DNA of 64,000 nt, taken from assembly GCF_049856175.1 (NCBI RefSeq), contig NZ_JBNDNA010000007.1, positions 124,001 to 188,000 on the forward strand, in the 5' to 3' direction. The notes under the pieces were generated by a model. That model had not been told where the DNA came from. It was given only the letters and a program-made list of their open reading frames with translations, and did not search any database. The position numbers and the translations under genes were made by a program. Numbering within the stretch: position 1 is the first letter of the stretch; the number at the start of each line of letters is the position of its first letter. The DNA comes from JB111 sp049856175 (GTDB taxonomy: Bacteria > Actinomycetota > Actinomycetes > Actinomycetales > Actinomycetaceae). Positions 23,592 to 32,775 of this stretch are shown here, piece after piece.

Positions 23592-25016
23592 ATGTTCTCA
23601 ACCCCCGAAGAGGCGATCGCCTACACCCGCAACGAGGACGTCAAGTTCGTCGACGTCAGGTTCTGCGACCTGCCAGGGGTGATGCAGCACTTCAACATCC
23701 CGGTCGAGACGTTCGACGAGGACGCCTTCACCGACGGCCTCATGTTCGACGGCTCCTCTATCCGCGGGTTCACCGCCATCCACGAGTCCGACATGAAGCT
23801 CGTGCCGGACATCGGGTCGGCCTTCATCGACCCGTTCCGCGCGCAGAAGACGCTCGTGCTCAACTTCGCGATCGTCGACCCCTTCACCTCACAGGCCTAC
23901 GACCGCGACCCGCGCACCGTCGCCTCGAAGGCCGAGGCCTATCTCCGCTCGACCGGCATCGCCGACACCGCCTTCTTCGGCGCCGAGGCGGAGTTCTACC
24001 TCTTCGACGACGTGCGGTTCCAGACCTCGGCCCAGTCGAGCTTCTACCACATCGACTCCGAGGAGGCCGCGTGGAACACCGGCCGCCGGGAGGAGGGCGG
24101 CAACCTGGGGTACAAGACCCGGTTCAAGGGCGGCTACTTCCCCGTCCCGCCGAACGACCACTTCGCCGACCTGCGCGACGAGATGGTGCGGGTGATGACC
24201 GACGTCGGCCTCAAGGTCGAGCGCGCCCACCACGAGGTCGGCACCGCCGGCCAGCAGGAGATCAACTACCGCTTCGACTCCCTGCGCGCCGCCGCCGACG
24301 ACGTCATGAAGTTCAAGTACATCGTCAAGAACGTCGCGTGGGAGCACGGCCGGTCGGCGACCTTCATGCCCAAGCCGCTGTTCGGCGACAATGGCTCGGG
24401 CATGCACTGCCACCAGTCCCTGTGGAAGGACGGCGAGCCGCTGTTCTACGACGAGCAGGGCTACGGCGGGCTCTCGGACATCGCCCGGTGGTACATCGGT
24501 GGTCTCCTCCACCATGCGCCCTCGCTGCTGGCCTTCACCAACCCCTCGCTCAACTCGTACCACCGCCTCGTGCCCGGCTACGAGGCGCCGGTCAACCTCG
24601 TCTACTCGGCGCGCAACCGCTCGGCCTGCATCCGCATCCCCGTCACGGGATCCTCGCCGAAGGCCAAGCGCGTGGAGTTCCGCGTGCCGGACCCGAGCTC
24701 GAACCCCTACCTCGCCTTCTCGGCGATGCTCATGGCCGGCATCGACGGCGTGAAGAACCGCATCGAGCCGCCGGAGCCCATCGACAAGGACCTCTACGAG
24801 CTCCCGCCCGAGGAGCACGCGCAGATCGCCCAGGTCCCCGAGTCGCTCGGTGCGGCGCTGCGCGCGCTCGAGGAGGACAACGACTACCTCACTGAGGGCG
24901 ACGTCTTCTCCCCCGAGCTCATCGAGACGTGGGTCGACTACAAGCGCACGCACGAGATCGACCCGATCCGCCTGCGCCCGCACCCGCACGAGTTCGAGCT
25001 GTACTACGACATCTGA
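23592..25016 (+). CDS. glnA: Glutamine synthetase type I (adenylylation-controlled)
   Basis: Makes glutamine from glutamate, ammonium and ATP in the cytoplasm as a dodecamer; 474 residues. It shows the beta-grasp motif LMFDGSSIRGF, metal ligands in FFGAEAEFYLF and ERAHHEVGTAGQQEIN, the ATP site GSGMHCHQS and the glutamate loop NPSLNSYHRLVPGYEAP. The adenylylation loop reads KDLYELPPEE with the target Tyr402, so GlnE, encoded 4.7 kb away, can switch it off. The ATG has AGGAG 6 nt upstream. A TAGCGT box at 23537-23542 may be its -10. It ends at a strong terminator. Confidence 0.97.
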   Translation: MFSTPEEAIAYTRNEDVKFVDVRFCDLPGVMQHFNIPVETFDEDAFTDGLMFDGSSIRGFTAIHESDMKLVPDIGSAFIDPFRAQKTLVLNFAIVDPFTSQAYDRDPRTVASKAEAYLRSTGIADTAFFGAEAEFYLFDDVRFQTSAQSSFYHIDSEEAAWNTGRREEGGNLGYKTRFKGGYFPVPPNDHFADLRDEMVRVMTDVGLKVERAHHEVGTAGQQEINYRFDSLRAAADDVMKFKYIVKNVAWEHGRSATFMPKPLFGDNGSGMHCHQSLWKDGEPLFYDEQGYGGLSDIARWYIGGLLHHAPSLLAFTNPSLNSYHRLVPGYEAPVNLVYSARNRSACIRIPVTGSSPKAKRVEFRVPDPSSNPYLAFSAMLMAGIDGVKNRIEPPEPIDKDLYELPPEEHAQIAQVPESLGAALRALEEDNDYLTEGDVFSPELIETWVDYKRTHEIDPIRLRPHPHEFELYYDI

Positions 25017-25034
25017 GCCGATTCGCTCTCAAAC

Positions 25035-25077
25035 GAAAGGCCCCTGACCTGCATGTCTGCAGGATCAGGGGCCTTTC
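25035..25077 (+). terminator. Strong hairpin after glnA
   Basis: Outer arms GAAAGGCCCCTGA and TCAGGGGCCTTTC (13 bp) plus an inner 6-bp CCTGCA/TGCAGG, one bulged A and a TGTC loop. It starts 18 nt after the glnA stop, and the right arm carries a short CTTTC run. Confidence 0.85.
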
Positions 25078-25296
25078 GGCTGCCCGCGTCCCCCGCGAGA
25101 AGACACTGTTGGGAGGTCAGCTTCCTAGGGAGGCTCTTTTGGTCGTGGCAGGACGACCCACACATCAGTCCGTTCGAATGACGACCTCCCGGTTGGCGCC
25201 CACCCACTGATTCCCCACCTAACCTGGAGAGCGACGATCGGCTCGCGAACGATGGCGATCCTCTCGTGGCACTCGCTGGCTACCCCGTGGAGGCGG

Positions 25297-26216
25297 ATGA
25301 TGACCGTCCCGACGTGGGACCAGTACATGGCACCGTCCCTCCGTGTTCTCCTCGACGGCGGGACCCACCGGTCTCGGAACATCATCGCGGCCGCTGCTGA
25401 CCTGCTAGGTCTCACCCAGGAGCAGCGCCAGGTCCTCATCCCTTCCGGTCAGGAGCAGTTCCGCAACCGTGGTGCCTGGGCGCTGTCCTACCTGGCGCGA
25501 GTAGGCGCGGTCGAACGCCCGAGCCGCGGCAACTATCGGATCACCGAAGTCGGACGCCGACTCCTGTCCGATCACCCGGAAGGTGTGACGGAGAGGCATC
25601 TCCGCGCTCTCTCGGGCAATCCTGACGCACCGCACACCTGGAAGGCGTTCCCGACACCCTCGTCACGAACAGCAACTGCCATCGAAGAGGTGTCAGCACT
25701 GGATCCCGAGGAGCAGATCGCAGCAGGCGTCGCGAGAATCAACGAGGATGTCGCCGACCAGCTCCTGACGTTAATTCTTGCCCGCGAACCGGTGTTCTTC
25801 GAACAAGCGGTGCTCGACCTGCTCATGGCGATGGGATATGGGGGTGCCGAAGGAAACGCGACTCGCACGCAGCTCTCCAGCGACGGAGGGATCGACGGCA
25901 TCATCGACCAGGACGCCCTCGGCCTCTCCCGCATCTACGTGCAAGCCAAACGCTACGCGCGCGAGAATACTGTCGGCAGAGAGGCGATCCAAGCATTCGT
26001 CGGCGCGCTGGCAGGTAATCAGGCGAACCAGGGTGTCTTCATCACCACTAGCCAGTTTGCGCGTACAGCGACCGCGTACGCCGAGTCCGCGTCGCTACCC
26101 GCGTCATCCTCGTCGACGGTGAACGTCTGACCCGGCTGATGATCCAGTACGGAGTCGGTGTGCAGGTGAAAACGCGCGTCGAGGTAGTCGAGATCGACGA
26201 AGACTTCTTCGAGTAA
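25297..26216 (+). pseudogene. mrr: Mrr-type restriction endonuclease, frameshifted near its 3' end
   Basis: Mrr homologues cut modified foreign DNA. The ATG (MTVPTWDQYM) has GGAGGCGG just upstream. The N-terminal winged-helix Mrr_N domain (about 1-85) and the catalytic domain are recognisable, including the PD-(D/E)XK core SSDGGIDGIID and IYVQAKRY, so the active site is intact. The frame breaks around 26086-26092. From 26091 a different frame continues as VATRVILVDGERLTRLM up to TAA at 26214-26216, the normal Mrr ending; without the shift the product stops at 26130 with a nonsense tail. One base lost or two gained explains it. The stretch is visibly less G+C-rich than its neighbours, which suggests acquired DNA. 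Sequencing error cannot be excluded. Confidence 0.75.
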
Positions 26217-26441
26217 CTATCGGGCCAGCGACTGACTGACAGGGCACTGAGCCTTCCAAACGCGAAAGAGCACCTCGACGAGGACGATTCCGGCCACCGT
26301 GCGCTACCACGACCCAGGACTCGACTATCGGCCGTAGGCTTCACCTGCGCAGGCGCCACGCTCGGGCCCCTTGTGCCCCGCATCACCCGGTCATACGGTT
26401 AGCGCACGCTGTCCCGTCAACGTCGACGAAGGGTGATCGCC

Positions 26442-27473
26442 ATGAAGGCAGTGCGCGTGCACGCGTACGAGGAGATGCCGAAGCTCGATGACGTCCCGGA
26501 ACCCGAGATCACGGGCCCGTGGGACGTCATCGTCAAGATCGGGGCGGCCGGCCTGTGCCGCACCGACCTGCACATCATCGAGGGTCAGTGGGACCCGATC
26601 CAGAACCCCACGCTGCCGTACACGATCGGGCACGAGAACTCGGGCTGGGTGCACGCCGTCGGCTCGGCCGTGTCGAACGTGGCGGTGGGCGACACGGTGA
26701 TCATGCACCCGCTCGTCACCTGCGGGCTGTGTACCGAGTGCCGGCGAGGCAACGACTCGCACTGCTCGAACGCCTCCTTCCCGGGCCTCAACGCCGAGGG
26801 CGGGATGGCCGAGTACATGAAGACGAACGCGCGGGCCGTCGTCAAGCTCGACCCCTCTCTCCAGCCCAGGGACATCGCCGCCCTCGCTGACGCGGGCCTC
26901 ACCGCCTACCACGCGGTCCGCAAGGCGGCCCCGCGGCTGCACCCGGGCACGCACGTCGTCGTCATCGGCTCCGGCGGGCTGGGGCACATTGGCATCCAGT
27001 CCCTCGTGGCTCTCACCCCTGCGGAGATCACGGTCCTCGACCGCTCCGAGCAGGCCCTCGAGCTCGCGACGTCGATCGGCGCCCACCACACGGCCCTCGC
27101 CACCGACGACACCGACGCCGTCACCAAGCAGATCCACGACATCACCGGCGGAGGCGCGCACGTCGTGCTCGACTTCGTCGGCGAGCAGGGCATGGAGCTC
27201 CTCGGGCCCAACCTCATCCGCAACCAGGGCGACTACTACGTCATCGGCTACGGCGGCATGGTCCAGCTCGAGACCATCGGGATCATCTCCCGCGAGATCA
27301 ACGTCATCGGCAACCTCGTGGGCACCTACGAGGACCTCGACCAGCTGATGATCCTCACCGCCCAGGGCAAGATCTCGCTGCACACGTCGGTCTACGACCT
27401 CGCCGACTACGCCACCGCGATCGACGACCTCGACAACGGCCGGCTGGTCGGTCGCGGGATCCTCGTCCCGTAG
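26442..27473 (+). CDS. Zinc-dependent alcohol dehydrogenase, NAD(P)-binding (MDR family)
   Basis: Oxidoreductase of 343 residues interconverting alcohols and aldehydes or ketones. Catalytic zinc ligands are Cys39 (GLCRTDLH) and His64-Glu65 (GHENSG); structural zinc ligands form CGLCTECRRGNDSHC. The Rossmann motif is GSGGLGHIGIQ, followed by LDRSEQ, whose acidic residue suggests NAD. GAAGGG lies 9 nt before the ATG at 26442, preferred over GTG 26433. It has no obvious partner genes; a bidirectional hairpin separates it from the convergent DUF981 gene. The natural substrate is not evident. Confidence 0.9.
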   Translation: MKAVRVHAYEEMPKLDDVPEPEITGPWDVIVKIGAAGLCRTDLHIIEGQWDPIQNPTLPYTIGHENSGWVHAVGSAVSNVAVGDTVIMHPLVTCGLCTECRRGNDSHCSNASFPGLNAEGGMAEYMKTNARAVVKLDPSLQPRDIAALADAGLTAYHAVRKAAPRLHPGTHVVVIGSGGLGHIGIQSLVALTPAEITVLDRSEQALELATSIGAHHTALATDDTDAVTKQIHDITGGGAHVVLDFVGEQGMELLGPNLIRNQGDYYVIGYGGMVQLETIGIISREINVIGNLVGTYEDLDQLMILTAQGKISLHTSVYDLADYATAIDDLDNGRLVGRGILVP

Positions 27474-27504
27474 CGACCTCGCGCAGCGACGCACCACCGA
27501 CGGC

Positions 27505-27531
27505 GGCGGGCACCCGGTCCGGGTGCCCGCC
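27505..27531. terminator. Bidirectional hairpin between convergent genes
   Basis: A 13-bp perfect inverted repeat, GGCGGGCACCCGG and CCGGGTGCCCGCC, around a single T, so the outer 11 bp pair around a 5-nt loop. It sits between the alcohol dehydrogenase stop and the DUF981 stop and can serve both. Confidence 0.7.
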
Positions 27532-27546
27532 GTCGTCAGGTCTGGA

Positions 27547-28236
27547 TCACCAGCGGTAGTTCGTGTCGTACGCGAAGTTCGTGTACATCCCGATGTGGGT
27601 GTAGAAGTTGATCGCACCGAACAGCAGGAGCGCCACGCCACCGAGCAGGAACGCCCAGGCCGACCACCTCAGCAGGCCGGGCCGGCCTGCCAGGTAGGAG
27701 ATCGCGAAGAGCAGCGCGCCGAGGGCGATGACGCCCCAGAGCCCGCCGAGGAACAGTGCTTCGATCCAGGGAAGGTGGCCGAACCGACCGGTGATCGGCT
27801 CCTCCGGCGGGGCCGCACCGAGCTGGAAGCGGACGAACGTGATCGCCAGCACGCCCATCGCGAGGCCGACCGCACCGACGAAGATGCTCACCGGGCGGAA
27901 GGCGCGCAGCGCGGTCTCGCGGGCGATCTCCTGATCGCCGGCGAACAGGCTGCGGCTGCGCCACAGGTAGACGGCGGCGACCAGGAGCAGCGCGCCGAAG
28001 GCGGCGGCCGGCTGGCCGAACGCGATGTTGTAGTACTCGAACCCGGGCTCCTGGTAGGGCCAGGTCACGGTGAGGTGCAGGCCGAGCGCGAGCAGCAGGA
28101 GCCCGGTGACGCCGAAGAACGCGGCCCACCCCTCGCTGTCGACCGCCTTGCGGCGGAGGAGGACACCCAGGAACTGGGCAAACCCGATGAGACCGGCCCC
28201 CGCCGTGATGGCGATGAGCTCGTTGTAGACGACCAT
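27547..28236 (-). CDS. DUF981-like membrane protein
   Basis: 229 residues with about six membrane helices. The pattern fits the DUF981 family: an N-terminal VVYNELIAITAGAGLIGFA, GVTGLLLLALGLHLTVTWPY, and FGQPAAAFGALLLVAAVYLW, where the loop resembles the conserved FGEPSLAFG. Function unknown. The chosen ATG has GAAGGG 8 nt upstream; a GTG three codons earlier is possible. It is separated by about 150 nt from the next minus-strand gene. Confidence 0.7.
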   Translation of the reverse strand: MVVYNELIAITAGAGLIGFAQFLGVLLRRKAVDSEGWAAFFGVTGLLLLALGLHLTVTWPYQEPGFEYYNIAFGQPAAAFGALLLVAAVYLWRSRSLFAGDQEIARETALRAFRPVSIFVGAVGLAMGVLAITFVRFQLGAAPPEEPITGRFGHLPWIEALFLGGLWGVIALGALLFAISYLAGRPGLLRWSAWAFLLGGVALLLFGAINFYTHIGMYTNFAYDTNYRW

Positions 28237-28384
28237 GCCGCCCACCCTTCTTCGTCAGCTGGTCCGGGCGCGGGCGGATACGGCGCGCGCACGCGGAGGG
28301 AGTGGCACGCGCTCCCTGCGTCACCAACGTCCTGGGCAGTGAGGTATTCCCGACGATGAACGAACGCAATCCGCCGCGGGTGGC

Positions 28385-28756
28385 TCATCGCACGCGGCGG
28401 AACTCCTCGGCGCTCGGGCTCAGCCCCGGGGCCCATCCCGTGGCCGCGATCCGGTCGAGAGCACTCATCTCGAACTCGTACGCCCCGGGCGTGAAACCGT
28501 CCGCCACCCGCGCTGCGGTGTCGGCCGTGACGCCGCCGGTGTAGACGACGGTGCGGCAGTCCTCGGTCTCGACGAGCACGCGCCATCCCGCGCTGTGCAC
28601 CCGCTCTCCCTGCGCAGCGGACGCGCCGACCACCTCGCACCGCACACCGTGCACCCCCACGCGTCCGAGAACGGGCATCGACAGCAGCACGAGGACCACC
28701 ACCGAGGTGGCGATGATCACGACGCGCCATGCCCGCGTGGACGTGGTCTCTCCCAC
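28385..28756 (-). CDS. Hypothetical membrane-anchored protein
   Basis: Not recognised. The GTG start gives 123 residues: a short basic N-terminus, one hydrophobic helix (VVIIATSVVVLVLLSMPVLG) and a small extracellular domain containing two cysteines (VRCEVV and TEDCRTV) that could form a disulfide. Codon use matches the neighbours, and the gene follows the histidine phosphatase by 17 nt on the same strand, which supports it as real. The start is not certain because the ribosome site is weak. Confidence 0.55.
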   Translation of the reverse strand: MGETTSTRAWRVVIIATSVVVLVLLSMPVLGRVGVHGVRCEVVGASAAQGERVHSAGWRVLVETEDCRTVVYTGGVTADTAARVADGFTPGAYEFEMSALDRIAATGWAPGLSPSAEEFRRVR

Positions 28757-28773
28757 TCCAGGGCGGCGCGTCC

Positions 28774-29469
28774 TCACTCCTGGGCGGCGCGTCCCGCCAC
28801 GCCGAGCGCCTCCGGGTGGTTCGCGTCCGGGTACCCCGTCGGCCCGTCGTGCTCGACGTCGGACACCGACGGTCCGCCCAGCGCGTGGGACTCCCAGCGC
28901 ACGAGCTGCCAGCCGTCGTCCGGGTTCCCCTCGATGATGACGACCCCGGTGTTCGAGATCGAGCGGCCGAGGAACTCGCGCGGCACCTCGACGGTCGTGG
29001 CGGCCCACGAGACGATGACGGCCCCGTGCGAGACGATGACCGCCGTCTCGTGGCCCGTCGCGGCGATCTCGGCCACGACCGCGTCGTAGCGGTCCTTGAC
29101 CTCGCGGCCCGTCTCGCCTCCGGGGATGCGCGAGTCCGGGTCCGCTACCCAGCCCATGATGCCCGCGAGGTACGTGCGCACGGCCGCCTCGCTGGTGGCC
29201 ATCTCGAGGTCGCCGGCGCGGATCTCGCGCAGCCCCTCGCGCTCGATCGGGGTGAGCCCCGTGGCCTGGGCGAGCGGCTCCGCGGTCTGGTGCGTGCGCA
29301 CGAGGTTGGACACCCAGATGGACTCCACGTCCTCGTACGCGAGCTCGGGCACGAGGGCCTCCGCCTGCCGGCGGCCGAGCTCGGTGAGATCGGCGCCGGG
29401 CGCCTCGGTGTCGATCGCGTGGATGACGTTGGAGTCGGTCTGACCGTGCCGGACGAGAATGAGCCGCAT
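28774..29469 (-). CDS. Histidine phosphatase (phosphoglycerate mutase-like)
   Basis: 231 residues. The branch-1 histidine phosphatase motif is intact: LVRHGQTDSN with the phospho-accepting His, SNLVRTHQTAE with Arg, the acidic residue in LREIRAGD, and VSHGAVI with the second His. Family members remove phosphate from small metabolites; sequence alone does not give the substrate. ATG start. The C-terminal 40 residues beyond the fold are Gly/Asp/Pro-rich. Confidence 0.88.
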   Translation of the reverse strand: MRLILVRHGQTDSNVIHAIDTEAPGADLTELGRRQAEALVPELAYEDVESIWVSNLVRTHQTAEPLAQATGLTPIEREGLREIRAGDLEMATSEAAVRTYLAGIMGWVADPDSRIPGGETGREVKDRYDAVVAEIAATGHETAVIVSHGAVIVSWAATTVEVPREFLGRSISNTGVVIIEGNPDDGWQLVRWESHALGGPSVSDVEHDGPTGYPDANHPEALGVAGRAAQE

Positions 29470-29529
29470 ATCGTCCAGTGTCCCAGGTGTGCCGTGCGGG
29501 CGCTGTGACGCGTCACGTACATTGCACGG

Positions 29530-29682
29530 ATGCCGCCCGACGAGGACGTCCCGACGACGACCGACGAGCAGGACCCCAGCCCCAGGCCGCCGAGCCGCTG
29601 GCGGTTCGTCGTCACCCTCCTGGTCGCGGCGGTCGTCTTCGCCGTGGTCGTCTGGCTGGTCGACCTCGCCTTCGACTCCTGA
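29530..29682 (+). CDS. Small single-span membrane protein (50 residues)
   Basis: Short gene not recognised as a known family. It encodes an acidic/Pro-rich N-terminal half (PPDEDVPTTTDEQDPSPRPP), an Arg/Trp boundary and one membrane helix (FVVTLLVAAVVFAVVVWLV) ending LAFDS. Support for translation is the -10 box TACATT at 29518-29523, exactly 6 nt before the ATG, as in many leaderless genes here, plus G+C-rich third positions. It converges on glnE, 27 nt from that stop. Confidence 0.6.
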   Translation: MPPDEDVPTTTDEQDPSPRPPSRWRFVVTLLVAAVVFAVVVWLVDLAFDS

Positions 29683-29709
29683 GCATCTGCTCCCTGCGCC
29701 CGTGAGGGC

Positions 29710-32700
29710 CTACTCCCAGAAGAGCCGCTCGACGACCGCCCGGGAGCGCCGCGCCGCCCGCAGGTAGTCCTCCTCGAGCTCCTGGCGGTGTCCGGACGGG
29801 TAGCCGAGCATGCGCGCCACCGTCTCCAGCCGTTCGACCCCGTGGGGCAGGACGTCGGTCTTCGGCCCCGTCGTGCGCCCGGAGACCTGCACGACGGCGT
29901 CGCGCACCTGCCCGGCCAGCGTCCAGGCGTGCAGGAGGGTCGCCGCATCAGCGTCGCCGACCAGCCCCTCGGCGCGCAGCGCCTCGAGGGCCTCCTCGGT
30001 CGAGGTCACCCGCAGCGCGGGCACGTCGCCGGCGTGCCGCAGCTGCCACAGCTGGACGGTCCACTCCACGTCCGTCAGCGCGCCGGGGCCGAGCTTGAGG
30101 TGCCGGTTGGGTGGCACGCCGCGTGGCATGCGCTCCTGCTCGACCCGGCCCTTGACCCGGCGGATCTCCCGCTCGGCGGCCGCACCGATGCCGCCGGGCA
30201 CGTACCGCACCGCGTCGACGAGCGCCATGAACCGCTCCCCGAGCGCACGCGAGCCCGCGGCGGGGCGGGCCCGCAGGAGCGCCTGCCGCTCCCACACCTC
30301 CACCCACCGCTCGTAGTACTCGGCGTAGGAGGCGAGGGTGCGTACGAGCGGGCCGGAGCGCCCCTCGGGCCGCAGGTCGGCGTCGACCGGGAGCGCGGGC
30401 TCGTCGCTCGTGGCGCCGAGCAGCTCCTGGACCGACGTCGCGACGTCGCGGGCCCAGTCCGCAGCCACCTTCTCGTCGACCCCCTCGGCGGGGTCGTGGA
30501 CGAAGAGGACATCGGCGTCGGAGGAGTAGCCGACCTCGCGGCCGCCCAGGCGGCCCATGGCGACGACGAGGAACTCCCCCGGCGGCTCGTCGAGGCCGGC
30601 ACGGGCCGTGGCGTCGCGGGCGGCTACCCTCACCGCCGCCTCGAGGGCGAGGTCCGCGACGTCGGCCAGCTCCCGGCGCCGCGACCGCGGGGCCTGCTCG
30701 AGCACGTGGGCGATCGCAGCGCGCGTGGTCTCGCGCCGACGCAGGTAGCGGGCCTGCCCGACGGCGTCGGTCGCGTCCTCGCGGCGACGCAGCATCGCGT
30801 CGATCTCGCCCTCGAGGTCCTCGCGGCGGCGCGGGGCCAGGCCCTGATCGCCGTCGAGCCACTTCACCGCCTCGGGCAGCTGGAGCAGCAGGTCGCCGAC
30901 GTACCGCGACGTGGCGAGCACCGTGGCCAGCGCCTCGGCGGCAGCGGAGGAGTCGCGCAGGAGGGCCAGGTACCAGTGGGTCGTGCCGATCGTCTCCGAC
31001 AGCCGCCGGAAGGCGAGCAGGCCGACGTCGGGCATGGGCGCGTCGGCGAACCAGCCGAGCATGACGGGCAGGAGCTGGCGCTGGATCGTCGCGCGCCGGG
31101 ACACGCCTTCGGTGAGGGCCGCGATGTGACGCAGGGAGCCCTTCGGGTCGGCAAAGCCGATGACCTCCATCCGTGCCGCGGCCGCGTCGGGGGCCAGGGA
31201 GGCCTCGGCCGGCGACAGGCGCGCGGTCGCGGGCAGCAGCGGTCGGTAGTAGATCTCCTCGTGCAGCCGGCGGACCTCGCGGCTCACCGCGCGCCAGGCC
31301 TTCTCCAGGGCGTCACCGTCCGTGATGCCCTCCGCGCCGAAGGCACGGCCGAGGATCTCGAGGTCGCCCGCCGAGCTCGGCACCACCTGGATGCGGTGGA
31401 GGCGCCACAGCTGCATGCGGTGCTCGAGGACGCGCAGGAACCGGTAGTGGTGGTCCAGGGTCGCGGCGTCGGTGCGCGCGACGTACCCGCCCTCGGCGAG
31501 GGCCTCCAACGCCTCGAGGGTGGTCCGCGACCGTAGGGTCTCGTCGGTGCGGCCGTGGACGAGCTGGAGCAGCTGGACGGTGAACTCGACGTCCCGCAGC
31601 CCGCCCTTGCCGAGCTTGAGCTGCCGCTCCGCGTGGCGGGCCGGCACGTGCGCCTCCACGCGGCGGCGCATCTTCTGGGTCTCCTCGACGAAGTTCTCCC
31701 TCGAGGCCGCGCTCCAGACGAACGGCGCGACGGCGGCGCAGTACTCCTCACCGAGCGCGAGGTCCCCCGCGACCGGGCGCGCCTTGAGCAGGGCCTGGAA
31801 CTCCCAGCCCTTGGCCCAGCTCTCGTAGTAGCTGACGTGGCTGGCGAGCGTGCGCACGAGCGGTCCGTCCTGCCCCTCCGGCCGCAGGTTCGCGTCCAGC
31901 GGCCACAGGGCCGGCTCGGGGCCGACGCCGCCGACCGCGTCCGCGAGCGTGCCGGCCAACCGGGTCGCCACCTCGATGGTCTCGTCCTCGTCGCGGACGG
32001 GGGCGCCGTCGGCGTCGAGCTCGGGATCGGCCACGTAGACGACGTCGACGTCGGAGATGTAGTTGATCTCCCGCCCGCCCGTCTTCCCCATCCCGATCAC
32101 CGCGAGCCGCACACCCGCACCGTGGTCGGGCAGGCCGGCGCGGGCCACCGCGAGGGCGGCGTCGAGCGCACCGGCGACGATGTCGGCGATCGACGCAGCC
32201 ACCAGCGGGAAGCTCTCCAGGGAGTCCTTACCCGTGAGGTCCGCGGCAGCGATCTCCAGGAGGCGGCGGCGGTAGGTGCGCCGCAGCGCCGCGATGCCCT
32301 CCTCGCCGGTGACCGTGGCGACGGGGTTGGTCTGCGCCGGGTCGGCGCCGACGGCCTCGAGCGCCTTGGCCCGCTCGTCGCGCGGCTCGAGGTGGAGCAC
32401 CGGGACCTCGCCGTGCCGGTCGTGGAGATGGGCGACGTCCCCCGGCCGCGCGACCAGCGAGTCACCGAGCGGCCGGGAGGCTCCGACCACGGCGACGAGC
32501 CGACGCATCGCGACGTCGTCGCCGGTGAGGGCCGTGCGCAGGGCGGCGTCGTCCCCGCTCTCCTGCGCGCTCTCGGCGATCCGCACGAGGGTGAGCAGCG
32601 CGTGGTCGGGGTTCCCGGCCGAGGCGAGGTGGCCGAGCAGCCGCTCCGCCACGCCCTCGGCGGCCAGGTACGGGGCCAGGGCCGGGTCGTCGAGCAGCGC

Positions 32701-32775
32701 CTCGGCGCGGCGCGGCTCGTGGATGCCGACGCGCCGCAGCTGGGTGAGCCGGGAGACGACCCGTCCGCCGGCCAT
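29710..32775 (-). CDS. glnE: Bifunctional glutamine synthetase adenylyltransferase / adenylyl-removing enzyme
   Basis: Controls GlnA by adding AMP to, or removing it from, its loop tyrosine. The 1021-residue length is normal. Two nucleotidyltransferase halves are visible, each with an Asp-x-Asp metal motif: GGREINYISDVDVVYV in the N-terminal adenylyl-removing half and GGREVGYSSDADVLFVHD in the C-terminal adenylyltransferase half, each followed by LRPEG(Q/R)xGPLVRTLASH-like segments. The ATG overlaps the glnA2 stop by one base (TGATG), so the two are translationally coupled. Its target, glnA with Tyr402, is encoded in this window. Confidence 0.95.
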   Translation of the reverse strand: MAGGRVVSRLTQLRRVGIHEPRRAEALLDDPALAPYLAAEGVAERLLGHLASAGNPDHALLTLVRIAESAQESGDDAALRTALTGDDVAMRRLVAVVGASRPLGDSLVARPGDVAHLHDRHGEVPVLHLEPRDERAKALEAVGADPAQTNPVATVTGEEGIAALRRTYRRRLLEIAAADLTGKDSLESFPLVAASIADIVAGALDAALAVARAGLPDHGAGVRLAVIGMGKTGGREINYISDVDVVYVADPELDADGAPVRDEDETIEVATRLAGTLADAVGGVGPEPALWPLDANLRPEGQDGPLVRTLASHVSYYESWAKGWEFQALLKARPVAGDLALGEEYCAAVAPFVWSAASRENFVEETQKMRRRVEAHVPARHAERQLKLGKGGLRDVEFTVQLLQLVHGRTDETLRSRTTLEALEALAEGGYVARTDAATLDHHYRFLRVLEHRMQLWRLHRIQVVPSSAGDLEILGRAFGAEGITDGDALEKAWRAVSREVRRLHEEIYYRPLLPATARLSPAEASLAPDAAAARMEVIGFADPKGSLRHIAALTEGVSRRATIQRQLLPVMLGWFADAPMPDVGLLAFRRLSETIGTTHWYLALLRDSSAAAEALATVLATSRYVGDLLLQLPEAVKWLDGDQGLAPRRREDLEGEIDAMLRRREDATDAVGQARYLRRRETTRAAIAHVLEQAPRSRRRELADVADLALEAAVRVAARDATARAGLDEPPGEFLVVAMGRLGGREVGYSSDADVLFVHDPAEGVDEKVAADWARDVATSVQELLGATSDEPALPVDADLRPEGRSGPLVRTLASYAEYYERWVEVWERQALLRARPAAGSRALGERFMALVDAVRYVPGGIGAAAEREIRRVKGRVEQERMPRGVPPNRHLKLGPGALTDVEWTVQLWQLRHAGDVPALRVTSTEEALEALRAEGLVGDADAATLLHAWTLAGQVRDAVVQVSGRTTGPKTDVLPHGVERLETVARMLGYPSGHRQELEEDYLRAARRSRAVVERLFWE

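Noticed and set aside
25297..26216. Defence island around Mrr
   Set aside because: The mrr gene is alone and frameshifted; flanking genes are glnA and an alcohol dehydrogenase, with no methylase, integrase or transposase.
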